Positions 41,385 to 51,043 are shown, numbered from the stretch's first letter. The stretch is DNA of 64,000 nt from Dethiosulfovibrio salsuginis (GCF_900177735.1 NZ_FXBB01000007.1:1-64000), one strand, 5' to 3'. Numbers and translations are program-made. The notes: generated from the sequence alone by a model not told the origin.

Positions 41385-43357
41385 TTTTGCTTCTTCACCG
41401 CCTCCTGATACATCTGATGGAATCTCCGGTTGACCTCGTTTTCCGCGTGGCTGAGACCGTGATCCTGGGACACGGCGATGGTGTGGGTCATTTTGGCGGC
41501 CTCCTCTGGGGTCTCCAGTATGTAGGGGGTCAGGAAAACCATGAGCTCGATCTTCTCCCTCTGCTTTACGGAGCTTTTGAAAAGCTCTCCCACAAGAGGT
41601 ATATAGGACAGAATAGGAACCCTCTGCTTGAGGCTCTTCTCCGCTTCCTTGAGAAGCCCTCCGAGTATGACGGTCTCGCCGTTTCTCACCTGCACCGAGG
41701 TCTTTATCTCCCTTTTGGCGGTGACAGGGGTGGTGCTGGTCATGGCGCTCAGGACCTCCTCGGTGCTCTGTTCTATGTCCAACACCACCAGGTTTCCGCT
41801 CCTTATCCTTGGGGTGATAGTCAACTTAAGGCCGGTATCTTTGTACTCGTAGCTGTTTTGGACCGAGCTTGGGTTGGTTATGTCCGACGTGGCGGCCTTC
41901 AGCTGAGGTATGACCTGTCCGACGAGCAGAGAGCTTTCCTTATTGTCTGTACACATTAGCCTAGGCATGGACAGGACGTTTATGGCGTCGTATTTGTTGA
42001 GAAGCTGGACGTAGGCGTAGACCAGGGCGTTACCCTCGTAGGTAGTTACCCTTTCCCTGATACTTTTCGTTGAATCGTTTGGATCTGGAACAGTCTGCCA
42101 CTCTTCCTTTTTGCTGAGATCTTTGAACCAGTCCACGAAGGTGGAGGGTACCCCTGTCCCTCCTAGTGCGGCGTTGGCGGCAAAAACGGTATTTCCAGCG
42201 ACCTGGCCTCCCCAGGTGGCCCAGTCTATACCGGCGTTTTTCAGGTTGGTCAAGTTGACCTCTGCTATTAGACCTCTAACCATGACCTGTTTAGGCTGGG
42301 TGTCAAGCTGGTCGATTATCCCCACTAAGCTGGCATACTGATGCTCCGACGCGGCGAAGATGAGGCTGTTTGTGGGGCCGTCGAACACCACGGTGGTAGG
42401 CATTTTCCCCTCTTGGGAGGGTTGGAGACGGCTGGCGGCGGCCAGTATCTGGCTGAGCTGTTTGGAGACCTCCTCGGCGTCGGCGTTTTTGAGCCGATAG
42501 ACGTGAAACTCGCTGGAGACCGGAGGCACATCAAGTTGAGCAACCATCTTTTTGGCGGAATCCAGGACATCCCTCTCCCCGACGAGGATAAGGGTTCTGC
42601 TCGATCCGTCCGCCAGGGCCCTTAAGCCACGAAAGGGGCCCATAGGATCCTGGGCCAGATTGGATAAATGCTGGGCCAGCAGATCGGTTACGGCGTTTTT
42701 GATAGGCACGACAGCGACCCGTCTTATTCCATCTGGGACATCCAGAGCCCTGGTCAGGTTGACCATTCTCTGAACGTCCTGGGCCTGTCCCGAGAGGAGG
42801 AGGGCGTTACCTTCGTCCATAGGCATGATCTTGACCGAGTTTCCCGCCGCCTGGGCTAGGGCCTTATGGGCTGCGATAGAGGTCAGAAAATCCAAGGTGA
42901 TAACCTGGTTTACGTAATGCTCTCCGTATCCAGGTCCTCCCTTCCCTCTATAAGGCTGATTCTCCTGGGTAACCCCACCTTTGAGCACCTTATAGTAATC
43001 CCCCATGTCCTCCAGGGAGAGTCCGTTCATAGTCAAGGTGGTTATCATTATCTTTCTAGCTTCCTCCAGAGAGACCGCCCTCGGAGACATAACGGTTACC
43101 GTACCGGCAACCTGGGGAGAGATAATTATATTTCTCTGAAGAAGCTCGGACATAAACCGGATGAACTTGACCACATCAAGATCGGTAAAGTTGAACTGAA
43201 CCCTTCCTGCCTCTCTCATAGCTATAGCAGCGGCGATAAGGTTCTGCTCATCCTGGGTATCCTGTTCCTGAGCGATAACGTCCCTCGAGTACATCAAAGA
43301 TAACGGCATACAAAACATGAAGGCTAAAATCAGGGTTGCGGTTTTTTTCCTCAGCAA
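41381..43357 (-). CDS. gspD: Type II secretion outer-membrane secretin GspD
   Basis: A 658-residue secretin. Signal peptide in the first 30 residues, N0 domain (VQFNFTDLDVVKFIRFMSE), N1-N3 repeats, then the C-terminal secretin domain with VPILSYIPLVGELFK and LMVFLTPYILETPEEA. A TTG start at 43357 follows GGAGG. Its presence shows a diderm envelope. No pilotin gene was recognised nearby. Confidence 0.95.
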   Translation of the reverse strand: MLRKKTATLILAFMFCMPLSLMYSRDVIAQEQDTQDEQNLIAAAIAMREAGRVQFNFTDLDVVKFIRFMSELLQRNIIISPQVAGTVTVMSPRAVSLEEARKIMITTLTMNGLSLEDMGDYYKVLKGGVTQENQPYRGKGGPGYGEHYVNQVITLDFLTSIAAHKALAQAAGNSVKIMPMDEGNALLLSGQAQDVQRMVNLTRALDVPDGIRRVAVVPIKNAVTDLLAQHLSNLAQDPMGPFRGLRALADGSSRTLILVGERDVLDSAKKMVAQLDVPPVSSEFHVYRLKNADAEEVSKQLSQILAAASRLQPSQEGKMPTTVVFDGPTNSLIFAASEHQYASLVGIIDQLDTQPKQVMVRGLIAEVNLTNLKNAGIDWATWGGQVAGNTVFAANAALGGTGVPSTFVDWFKDLSKKEEWQTVPDPNDSTKSIRERVTTYEGNALVYAYVQLLNKYDAINVLSMPRLMCTDNKESSLLVGQVIPQLKAATSDITNPSSVQNSYEYKDTGLKLTITPRIRSGNLVVLDIEQSTEEVLSAMTSTTPVTAKREIKTSVQVRNGETVILGGLLKEAEKSLKQRVPILSYIPLVGELFKSSVKQREKIELMVFLTPYILETPEEAAKMTHTIAVSQDHGLSHAENEVNRRFHQMYQEAVKKQK

Positions 43358-43371
43358 TGGGGCCCCTCCTC

Positions 43372-43704
43372 TTAGGGAATATACAGTATCATCGTACGTC
43401 CAGCTTGGGTAACGTCCAGCTGCCGAAAGTCAACTTCCCACAGCCCACCCATCAAGGGATAGCTGTACTTTCGGCTTCTCCATTTCAATCCTCGGTCCTC
43501 GCCGTTATCCGGTTTCGATCCGGTGAGAATCTCGGTCTCCAGAAGCTGAACCTGATCCATAAAGCTAGACTGTATTTTAACCTCTTCCAGGGTTTTTGTG
43601 GCAGCTACCGATAGCCTAAGAGACCCAATCGCTACGAAGCCCAGAATGGCAACCGCTACCAATACCTCCATAAGGGTGAAAGCCGGTCTGCTACTTGACC
43701 ACAT
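43372..43704 (-). CDS. gspI: Type II secretion minor pseudopilin GspI-like
   Basis: A 110-residue minor pseudopilin with hydrophobic start FTLMEVLVAVAILGFVA. The residue before the cleavage point is alanine (SSRPA/FTLMEV) where prepilin peptidases normally require glycine, so processing may be slow or different. Size and position between C and D fit GspI. It overlaps the gspC end by 14 bases. Confidence 0.78.
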   Translation of the reverse strand: MWSSSRPAFTLMEVLVAVAILGFVAIGSLRLSVAATKTLEEVKIQSSFMDQVQLLETEILTGSKPDNGEDRGLKWRSRKYSYPLMGGLWEVDFRQLDVTQAGRTMILYIP

Positions 43705-44623
43705 AGTTAAGCATCACATCCTGGTCTCCTCGCCCTACTGAGACCTCAAACCTCGATCCCCCCATAAGGGAGTTTATAGCGTTAGCGACATCTCCCATAT
43801 TACGGATAACCACTCCGTTGACGCTTTTTACCACGTCCCCCTTCTGAACTCCCAGCTCTTTGAGGACGCTTCCGTCCATTATGTTTGCGACCTCTATCCC
43901 TACCGGTTTTCCGTCGACAAACTTGGCGATTAGCCTGACTCTCTTAAGCTCATCGAAAGGATTCATAAGCAAAGAGTCGACTAACTCCCTCGCTACGACC
44001 CCTTCCGATTCGTTTGAGGCAGCTTGAACCATAGACGGTCCGTCTGACAATATAGGCTCCAGGACCGGTTTGGGAGATTTTTTAGAGGACGCCGTTTTGC
44101 CTTGATCTCTGTAGGATATGTAGACCTGATAGTTTACGTTACCTTTCGAGAGTATTACGCTGTAAGGGGAGATCTCCTTCAACACAAAACCACCGTAGAC
44201 CTGGTCCAATAGCACCAAGCTGACTTTATCCTGCTCGCTCAACCAGGCCGCCACACCGGGCAACGATCCGACCACTTTTATCCCGTCTACGCTGAAAACC
44301 CTCTCGTCCTCCGGCGGTAGCTCTATTTTTTCCTCCACCACCTCCGGCCTTATCAGGACGGAAAAGGGGTTTTTACCGACGAAGAGCCTGAGCTGGGTTG
44401 TTTTTTCGCCCTCTGAATCGACGGTATCAAACTGGGCAGGAGAGGAGTTTAGGGCTTTTTGGAGCTTTAGATCGCCTAATACAGGGGTCAAGAGGTGGTA
44501 AGCGACGGTAGAGGACAGGGCCGCTATCGATAGACCAAGGAGCAAAGCGCCTAACACAGGAGCGGCCCTTTCCATTAAAGTCAGTAGAATCCCCGAGAAT
44601 CCCGATCTACCTATATGCCCCAT
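43691..44623 (-). CDS. gspC: Type II secretion protein GspC with PDZ domain
   Basis: A 310-residue bitopic inner-membrane protein. A short cytoplasmic start, one helix (about 20-45), a homology-region-like periplasmic domain (GLPGVAAWLSEQ-type, about 110-170) that contacts the secretin, and a C-terminal PDZ domain (about 225-310: VGIEVANIMDGSVLKELGVQ, then GDVVKSVNGVVI). The domain order is that of GspC. Confidence 0.88.
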   Translation of the reverse strand: MGHIGRSGFSGILLTLMERAAPVLGALLLGLSIAALSSTVAYHLLTPVLGDLKLQKALNSSPAQFDTVDSEGEKTTQLRLFVGKNPFSVLIRPEVVEEKIELPPEDERVFSVDGIKVVGSLPGVAAWLSEQDKVSLVLLDQVYGGFVLKEISPYSVILSKGNVNYQVYISYRDQGKTASSKKSPKPVLEPILSDGPSMVQAASNESEGVVARELVDSLLMNPFDELKRVRLIAKFVDGKPVGIEVANIMDGSVLKELGVQKGDVVKSVNGVVIRNMGDVANAINSLMGGSRFEVSVGRGDQDVMLNYVVK

Positions 44624-44625
44624 CG

Positions 44626-45222
44626 CTAACGCTCCTCCTGTCTCTTAAGCTTCCAGAGTCCGTCGGACTCACGCTTAAGAGGTAACATAGCGGACAGGGC
44701 GGACAGAGCTCCACTCATCTCCTCAGGGGTCTTTAACACCATATCGGCCTGGGATATTTTGGAGGTAGTCAAAGAAAAATCCATATTTCCCTGGGCCATA
44801 AGGTCCCCTTTTATATCTACATCGCTCACCGAGACCGCTTTAGGCCTAAGACAGACCACCATACCACCGGTAAAAGAGGCTAAACTTCCCCCCATATCCA
44901 TCGTGGCCCTATCTATATCGACGAAAACCGTTGGAGCAAAGTTCTTTATAGAATTAGTCAACATGGGGGTTATTTTAAGAGATGTTATCCTAATAGATCC
45001 CATTAAGACGTTAATATCAAGGGCTCTCACCGTCGGGGCAGGAATAAAACCGTCGACGGAAAAATCTTTGGCCTCCGCGGTCACACCGGCTGGCAAGGAG
45101 GAGGTTGCCTTGAGAAAAACGAGTTCCGTCACGTCCTCCCATGGGAAGAAAACCCTAATCCCTACGACTAGGCCGACTATCAGGGCCAGAGAGGGAAAAA
45201 GGAAATACTTTATCCTTTTCAC
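44626..45222 (-). CDS. gspN: Type II secretion protein GspN-like
   Basis: A 198-residue protein with an N-terminal membrane helix (about 5-24) and a periplasmic beta-rich domain. It resembles short GspN/AsmA-like proteins in secretion clusters that carry N (pattern ATSSLPAGVTAEAKDFSVDG). It lies between M and C and overlaps gspM by four bases. Assignment rests largely on size, topology and place. Confidence 0.65.
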   Translation of the reverse strand: MKRIKYFLFPSLALIVGLVVGIRVFFPWEDVTELVFLKATSSLPAGVTAEAKDFSVDGFIPAPTVRALDINVLMGSIRITSLKITPMLTNSIKNFAPTVFVDIDRATMDMGGSLASFTGGMVVCLRPKAVSVSDVDIKGDLMAQGNMDFSLTTSKISQADMVLKTPEEMSGALSALSAMLPLKRESDGLWKLKRQEER

Positions 45223-45698
45223 GACGCCACCGTAACTACCAAGGTTAAAGACAACATCCTAGCTCCCCCTTCAGGAACAGCCCTGACCTCGGCGGACTCG
45301 ACGGAGAGCCCCCTTTTCTCCAGCTCAGCGAGAAAATCGAGGGTTTTTTCCATATACATCCTTCCTAACTGGACGTTTAGACCTCGACTCATGGAGGATA
45401 TCTGGACTAAGTTATCCTTCAGTCCCATCGTACCTATGAGCGAAGATACGACAACGATAGGGTCCTCCGTAAGGGCAGGCCGCTTCTCTCTGTCCGATAG
45501 AGATCTGTATCGATAAACCACATCCACCAGTTGGTCCATCCGACGCTGATGTAAAGCTATACTGGAATCAAGGCTGGAGTTTCCGGCCCAGACGGAGAGA
45601 CCGACAGCCCAGAGGGATACCGCACAGAAGGCGGCCAAAGCGGGTTTTACAAGTTCTCTTGGAACGGCGCTAAGGGCCGCTAGCTGTGGCAATTTCAT
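45219..45698 (-). CDS. gspM: Type II secretion protein GspM-like
   Basis: A 159-residue bitopic protein: one membrane helix (about 15-38) followed by a helical stretch and a small ferredoxin-like periplasmic domain, the GspM plan. ATG 45698 follows GAGGTGG and overlaps the gspL stop by four bases. An in-frame start 12 bases earlier has no better ribosome site. It would stabilise GspL. Confidence 0.7.
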   Translation of the reverse strand: MKLPQLAALSAVPRELVKPALAAFCAVSLWAVGLSVWAGNSSLDSSIALHQRRMDQLVDVVYRYRSLSDREKRPALTEDPIVVVSSLIGTMGLKDNLVQISSMSRGLNVQLGRMYMEKTLDFLAELEKRGLSVESAEVRAVPEGGARMLSLTLVVTVAS

Positions 45699-46849
45699 CG
45701 TGCCGTCCACCTCACCTCTAAAGAGTATCTAAGGCCCCCGCCGGGAACCTGCTGAATGTCTCCCAACTTGACGTTACCGTTGGTCTCAGTCCTAAGGGCC
45801 TTTTGAAGATTCTGAACCAGATTAACCTCGTTAGCCGTACCTATCAGGTCCATTCCTTCCCCTCCAAACCGAAGGGTCTCCAGGGAGATACGACCATCAT
45901 CATCCTGTTTAACTGGCCAGGCGGTAGCCACAAGCCTTAGACCGTCCTCTATACCGGGACTGTCGGGAGCTCGATTAGCCTGAGCGAGCATACCTCTTGC
46001 CTGACTGAGAGGATCCCTCACGTTGCCAGGTCCGAAAGCCTCTCGATATATCTCCACCGATCGCTCTTTGACCCTCTCCAGTTCTGTCTTAAGGGTCATC
46101 CCTCTCATGAAACCGGACGCCAAAAAGATGGCCCCTGCGGCGATGGACCACCAAGCAAAGGCGGACAACCCTTTGACCAAGTGTTCCATCACTATGGCAG
46201 TATCGAGGACCTTTCGGGATAAACTATAAGATCCCAACAAAGGGAAGGCCTCCAAGGTGTCTTTTACGCCTTTAGCAAGCCTATCACCTTCGTCTGCCAC
46301 ATCTAATATAATCGAATCGAACAGGATATCTCCGTACCTGGCTCCATAGGCGAGAAGCCAATCTCTTTCCTGTTCGGCAGTTTTTCTGAAGACAGGCTGC
46401 CATCTGTAAACCACAGGTTCTCCATCGACAAATAAGGCGGACGATATCCCACCATCGAGAACGCAGACGGCGGCACCGTTCCCCTTAAGCTCGGCGGCTA
46501 AGGCAAAAGGAAGAGGCCAAGGGGTGTTCTTGCCACCGTTGCCCATTCCCTCCTCAACCGCAGACCGCTCCTCGGAGGGAAGGACCAAGGCTGCTCCAGA
46601 AAATCGACGATTTTCTTTTTTTAGGATAACCGGAAAAATCTCCAGCTCTTTACCCGGCATTACCGAGGTATACTGTAGTTTTAGGGCCTCTCTTATAGCG
46701 GATATGGACCCAAAAGGATAGTCAAAAGATCTGATAGAAAGGGTTTTATAGGAAACTAAAGTAAACTTCCGACCTCTTCTCTTGCCCCCTGGTGCAACGG
46801 GAACGACCTTACCATCCCTATATACGAATATTCCCCCAACTTCCTTCAT
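45695..46849 (-). CDS. gspL: Type II secretion protein GspL-like
   Basis: A 384-residue protein with a cytoplasmic actin-like part (about 1-235), one membrane helix (about 245-262, AWWSIAAGAIFLASGFM) and a periplasmic C-terminal domain. This is the topology of GspL, which anchors the GspE ATPase. Sequence is divergent; position between K and M supports the call. Confidence 0.75.
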   Translation of the reverse strand: MKEVGGIFVYRDGKVVPVAPGGKRRGRKFTLVSYKTLSIRSFDYPFGSISAIREALKLQYTSVMPGKELEIFPVILKKENRRFSGAALVLPSEERSAVEEGMGNGGKNTPWPLPFALAAELKGNGAAVCVLDGGISSALFVDGEPVVYRWQPVFRKTAEQERDWLLAYGARYGDILFDSIILDVADEGDRLAKGVKDTLEAFPLLGSYSLSRKVLDTAIVMEHLVKGLSAFAWWSIAAGAIFLASGFMRGMTLKTELERVKERSVEIYREAFGPGNVRDPLSQARGMLAQANRAPDSPGIEDGLRLVATAWPVKQDDDGRISLETLRFGGEGMDLIGTANEVNLVQNLQKALRTETNGNVKLGDIQQVPGGGLRYSLEVRWTAR

Positions 46850-46852
46850 GTC

Positions 46853-47776
46853 TTATAACTCCTCCCAAAACAGGACGTTTTTTTTGGTAACTACCATGCG
46901 ATATTCTTTCGATATATCCGAACCAAGTTGGGAGACCTGAAGGGAGACTTGAAAATAATCGCTTGTGGTGCCCAATAGATTTGTAAGCTTAGGTCCCAGA
47001 GAACCGGAAAAGGCGGGCATATTGGCCAACTCCGATAGACTTTTAAAGGGCTTTTCCCTCCTGATCTCCGTTATCTCTCTGGCTGTGACCTCGTCAATTC
47101 CCTCCATAAGTTCCAGCACTGTAGAGGAAGCGGTATTTACGTTTAGCTTCGGCCCGGACCACAGAGAGAAAAAATCCCTAAGCCCGGGATTTTCCCTCGA
47201 TCCCGTGACGGAAGATATCGAGACCTCCGGAAAGAGGGCAAACATCGATGGATCTGGGGGAACACGGTTTATAAAAAAATCCCTTTCGTACCCTCCGACT
47301 CTAGGCTCTCTATCTCCGTCTATAAAGTCCAGAGCGGGGATGGCCATATTAGGAAGTCCTACCTCTAGCCAAGCTTTTTTCCAGGCATCTTCAATCTCGC
47401 CTCTCATTGTTTTTCCATCGGGGAGCAATATATGTCGCAGCGGAAGCCTATCGTTAAGGGGCAACAGGGATATAGATACTAAATATCGTTCGCCGATGGG
47501 AATTAGGTGATCTCCAAACCAACTCTCATGAACGCTATCGTAGCTATTTTTATCCATTGCCAAACCCTTAATGACATTTTTTACCGCTAGAAGAGCTATG
47601 TTTCGGCACTCTAGCTCTAACTTTCTCCTCTCAAATCGCCTGACCTGGTCTCTCACAAACCATCCGTACCCTACCGTAGCGGACACCAGGAACATAGAGA
47701 CAAGGAGAACGGACACCAAAATAAAGCCCTTTCTAAGGCTTCGATCAGATAGAGGGGAACCAGTCGACAAACTCAT
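46853..47776 (-). CDS. gspK: Type II secretion minor pseudopilin GspK
   Basis: A 307-residue large minor pseudopilin, at the pilus tip with I and J. The prepilin site LRKG/FILVSVLLVSMF lacks Glu5, as is characteristic of GspK. The C-terminal part carries the helix-hairpin-helix-like KLNVNTASSTVLELMEGID region typical of GspK. ATG 47776 lies 32 bases inside gspJ after AAAGGGAGAG. Confidence 0.9.
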   Translation of the reverse strand: MSLSTGSPLSDRSLRKGFILVSVLLVSMFLVSATVGYGWFVRDQVRRFERRKLELECRNIALLAVKNVIKGLAMDKNSYDSVHESWFGDHLIPIGERYLVSISLLPLNDRLPLRHILLPDGKTMRGEIEDAWKKAWLEVGLPNMAIPALDFIDGDREPRVGGYERDFFINRVPPDPSMFALFPEVSISSVTGSRENPGLRDFFSLWSGPKLNVNTASSTVLELMEGIDEVTAREITEIRREKPFKSLSELANMPAFSGSLGPKLTNLLGTTSDYFQVSLQVSQLGSDISKEYRMVVTKKNVLFWEEL

Positions 47777-48347
47777 AGGTCTCTCCCTTTCTAACTACGA
47801 TTAGCTTGATGCCAGGGGGAACGGAACCGCTGTAATCTCCAAGCCACTCCTTACCGTTGTAGACCTCTACCCTAAACGAATCGACATAGGGCAAAACCAT
47901 GTCCGCCACATCTCTATCTAGACCGGCCTTAAGGTCTAGATCATCGGGCCTCTTGCCTTTATAGATCCAACGATAAAGACCGGGGATTCTTTGCTTCATT
48001 CCAAGGGAGTCCTCTCTGATGAGGCCATACACGACGGTACCGGGAATGAAAGAGGTCTTCAGCATACTCCCCGTCGCTACTGCCAGAAAATCGTCCGCTT
48101 TACCTCCCATTAGGTCTCTACGCTTCGCGATACAGTAGGTCTGAGAGGGAGCGATAAGGACCGACCTTACGTCCCTGAAGATAAGCCTGAAACTATCCTC
48201 GACGGCGGAGCGGTCTCCCCAATTAGACTGGGCGTCTCTGAGGTTCCCTGTAATATGGACCATAGGGGCTATAGCACAGGTAGCCATCACCCCTACGAGG
48301 GCAAGGACCACCAGGACCTCGACCAAAGTGAACCCAGAGCGTTTCAT
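47745..48347 (-). CDS. gspJ: Type II secretion minor pseudopilin GspJ
   Basis: A 200-residue minor pseudopilin with site KRSG/FTLVEVLVVLALVGV and a C-terminal beta domain. I chose ATG 48347 (MKRSGFTL), which overlaps the upstream ligase gene by four bases. A longer frame upstream would bury the prepilin signal. It forms the tip complex with I and K. Confidence 0.85.
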   Translation of the reverse strand: MKRSGFTLVEVLVVLALVGVMATCAIAPMVHITGNLRDAQSNWGDRSAVEDSFRLIFRDVRSVLIAPSQTYCIAKRRDLMGGKADDFLAVATGSMLKTSFIPGTVVYGLIREDSLGMKQRIPGLYRWIYKGKRPDDLDLKAGLDRDVADMVLPYVDSFRVEVYNGKEWLGDYSGSVPPGIKLIVVRKGETYEFVDWFPSI

Positions 48348-50128
48348 TGAGGCGGCTCTACCCTGTAAGTGCCTGGTTTTAGGAAAGTAACGAGATAACG
48401 GAGCATATCCTGCTTTTTGAGTCGACCGGACCAATCTAACAATTTTCTCAAGTCCTCTGCGTTTGGCTCGCTTCTAAAAACGGAGAACAATCTATTAAGC
48501 CCCTCCGCCAGAGCCTCTGGGTCCTGGGCCGCCTCGCCGTAGGCTATATAGTGGTAAGCAAGCTGTCTCTCCGCTATATCCCTCGCCATCAGGGAGTTGG
48601 TCGCTTTCTCCATCAAAGCCCTCTGGACGAGAGCGGTCCTGCTTGAGACCGCCTGACGAAGGAGGACGTCCGCCTCTATACCCTGCCACAGGAAAGCCAT
48701 CCCCCATAGGGATATCGACGCCATGATAACCCCCAGGGCTCTGTATCCTCTCGGGTTCGAGAGAAACGATGGCTTACCTATCATATCGGCCATAATGTGC
48801 CTGTTGGAGACGGCGAAGGCCAGAGATATCCAGATGGAGTTCTCTATCCTATGAAACGGTCTTGTCCATAGGGCGTTAAAGAGCATTACCCCCATAAAGG
48901 AGGCTCCCCACAGCACTCCGTCGGGGAAAGGGGTCCCACGGTGCCTCCAGACATATCCCATAAAGGCCCATCCCCACCACAGAATCATCCCCATGAGGAG
49001 AACGAAGCCAACTATCCCCGCCTCGCATAGCCACTGAAGATACTCGTTGTGAGCCCAGTTGGTGTACTGCCAGTTCAGGTCGGGGTACCTCTCGAAGGCC
49101 GCCCTCTGTGCCTGAAGGTAGTTTAGTTTGTACTGCCCCAGACCGAAGCCTTTGAGGGGCTCCTCAATAGCCATCGTCCAGGAGGTCTTCCATATGCCGT
49201 CTCTGCCTCCTACGGTATTAGCGTTTTGGACCATATCCATTGTCTTGGATATGAGGGCTCCCGATCTGGCCTGGTTCAGGTTTATCGACGCTCCCAGCAC
49301 GATGACCATGAGGACGACGCAGATTCCCAGCCTCCGGAGCCTGGAGCGATCCCGGCCTGCCACTATCATGGCGGCCATCAGGAAGATACCTACCGCCAGG
49401 GATAGTATGGCCGATCTACTGGTGCTGTTCCAGAGGCCCCAGAGGATCACCGGCAACATGAGAAGGTTTGTCGCGGCGAAGAACCGGCCCAACCCTCTGG
49501 TTTCCTTGAGTCCGTGGCGAAGGTAGATAAACACCGATCCAAGGGCGGTCATGGCGAGCCACAGGCCGAACATGTTCTGCTGGCCGGTGTTCCCGATGTA
49601 GTTTCCCGGGGTAGGCAGAATAAGGTTGAGAGAGCCGAAGATATCAACCGTTCCGAGGGTCTGGAGCTCGGCGAAAAAGACGTTTATCGTGGCGTTTAGG
49701 GACGCCAACCAGAGGACGGGCCTCAGCCAGTCCTCACGAAAACGGTCCAGACAGAGGACGTAAAGCCCCCAGAGGGAGAGAAAGAAAAACCACTCTCTGT
49801 AGAACGTTGGCACCGACTTTATAGGGGCCCAGAGGGGCTGTAAGGTTATGTACATCAGCAGGGCAAACCATATCCAGCCGAAGAGATCCACCCTGACCTT
49901 GGCGGTATCAGCGCCTTTCCATGCCAGAAGGGTTCCAATCAGGAGGGACATTACCCCTATAGGGGCAAGGGCAAAGGTCCACTTCATCAGGTGGAGGGTC
50001 TGAAAGAAATAGACCCCTGAGTAGATCAGGTTAGGCAGGGCCAAAGACACCGCCACTGCAAGAAAAAAAAGCCTATCCAGGGGGCTCATAGGGCTCTCAG
50101 ATGGATTTATATTATTCAACGTCTTCAC
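48344..50128 (-). CDS. O-antigen ligase/PglL-like membrane protein
   Basis: A 594-residue polytopic protein with about 11-13 helices. The Wzy/WaaL/PglL-type signature WAHNEYLQWLCEAGIVG (about 343-359) is present, and a soluble C-terminal tail of about 120 residues resembles helical TPR-like tails. Such enzymes move glycans onto lipid A or, for PglL types, onto pilins. Its place directly before pseudopilin genes suggests glycosylation of pseudopilins or secreted substrates (inference). The start is GTG 50128 or TTG 50119; the latter has GGAAGG at better spacing. It overlaps the parB end. Confidence 0.82.
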   Translation of the reverse strand: MKTLNNINPSESPMSPLDRLFFLAVAVSLALPNLIYSGVYFFQTLHLMKWTFALAPIGVMSLLIGTLLAWKGADTAKVRVDLFGWIWFALLMYITLQPLWAPIKSVPTFYREWFFFLSLWGLYVLCLDRFREDWLRPVLWLASLNATINVFFAELQTLGTVDIFGSLNLILPTPGNYIGNTGQQNMFGLWLAMTALGSVFIYLRHGLKETRGLGRFFAATNLLMLPVILWGLWNSTSRSAILSLAVGIFLMAAMIVAGRDRSRLRRLGICVVLMVIVLGASINLNQARSGALISKTMDMVQNANTVGGRDGIWKTSWTMAIEEPLKGFGLGQYKLNYLQAQRAAFERYPDLNWQYTNWAHNEYLQWLCEAGIVGFVLLMGMILWWGWAFMGYVWRHRGTPFPDGVLWGASFMGVMLFNALWTRPFHRIENSIWISLAFAVSNRHIMADMIGKPSFLSNPRGYRALGVIMASISLWGMAFLWQGIEADVLLRQAVSSRTALVQRALMEKATNSLMARDIAERQLAYHYIAYGEAAQDPEALAEGLNRLFSVFRSEPNAEDLRKLLDWSGRLKKQDMLRYLVTFLKPGTYRVEPPQ

Positions 50129-51032
50129 CTTCCATCTTTTCCTTTGCCTCTATCATTTTTTCTTTGAGGTTTACCACTATCTCCACTACCAGTTCGCTCT
50201 GGGCGAGCTCTTTGACCTTCCAGATCACCGGGACCCCTTTTTTTCTCTGGGATTCGACCAAAGAGGATATGAGCTGTAGCAGATCCCCTGTAGGGCCTTC
50301 AGGGCCGGATAGGGAGGGGCCGGAGGCTTTCTTTTTCTTCGCCTCCTGGTTGATCGGCTCGTCAATCTCCCTTTCGGCAGGCTCTTCCTCCGCAGGGGGA
50401 ACTTCGACGGTAGGTTTAGGGTCCAGCGGTTTTCCCTCTTTCAGATCGGACACCAGGGCCTCAGCCTCTCTGGCGGTGAGGTCCTGGTCGAGTATCCTCT
50501 TTGCCGCCCCTATCTGTAGGGCAGGGGGAAGTCCGACCAGGGCACGGGCGGCCCTCTCCCCTAACAGACCTTCCATTATCATCTTCTGAACAGGTTCCTC
50601 CAGCTTGAGGAGCCGGAGCTTGTTCGCCACCGAAGCCTGTGAACGACCGAGCCTTCTGGCCAGTTCCGACTGCCCCCAACCGGTGTTCTCAAGGATATCC
50701 TTGAGCCCTATGGCTTCCTCCACCGAGGAAAGTCCCTCTCGATGGATGTTCTCCACCAAGGCCATAAGCTGCTGATCCGACGATTCGACCTCCACGACGA
50801 CAGCGGTGATGGTCTCAAGCTCAAGTTCCTGACAGGCCCTTAGTCGCCTCTCTCCGGCAACGAGCTCGAAAAACTCGCCGCTTTGCCTTACGGTTATAGG
50901 CTGTATAAGGCCGACCTGGGCGATAGAGTCCGCCAGGTCCCTGATCTGGTCCAGATCAAAGTGTTTTCTGGGCTGGTAGGGATTTGTGCGTATACGGGAT
51001 ATCTCTATCTCCGCCAGTCTTCGATGACTCAC
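50112..51032 (-). CDS. parB: ParB/Spo0J/Noc-type partition protein
   Basis: A 306-residue ParB-family CTPase clamp. N-terminal box I NPYQPRKHFDL, CTP-binding motif GERRLRACQ (about 57-65), ENIHREGLSSVEEA, then the helix-turn-helix GWGQSELARRLGRSQASVANKL. A charged variable linker and C-terminal dimer domain follow. No parA lies beside it, so it could be a Noc-like or second ParB. It is placed after dnaB and overlaps the ligase gene. Confidence 0.88.
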   Translation of the reverse strand: MSHRRLAEIEISRIRTNPYQPRKHFDLDQIRDLADSIAQVGLIQPITVRQSGEFFELVAGERRLRACQELELETITAVVVEVESSDQQLMALVENIHREGLSSVEEAIGLKDILENTGWGQSELARRLGRSQASVANKLRLLKLEEPVQKMIMEGLLGERAARALVGLPPALQIGAAKRILDQDLTAREAEALVSDLKEGKPLDPKPTVEVPPAEEEPAEREIDEPINQEAKKKKASGPSLSGPEGPTGDLLQLISSLVESQRKKGVPVIWKVKELAQSELVVEIVVNLKEKMIEAKEKMEGEDVE

Positions 51033-51043
51033 GATTTAGCCTC

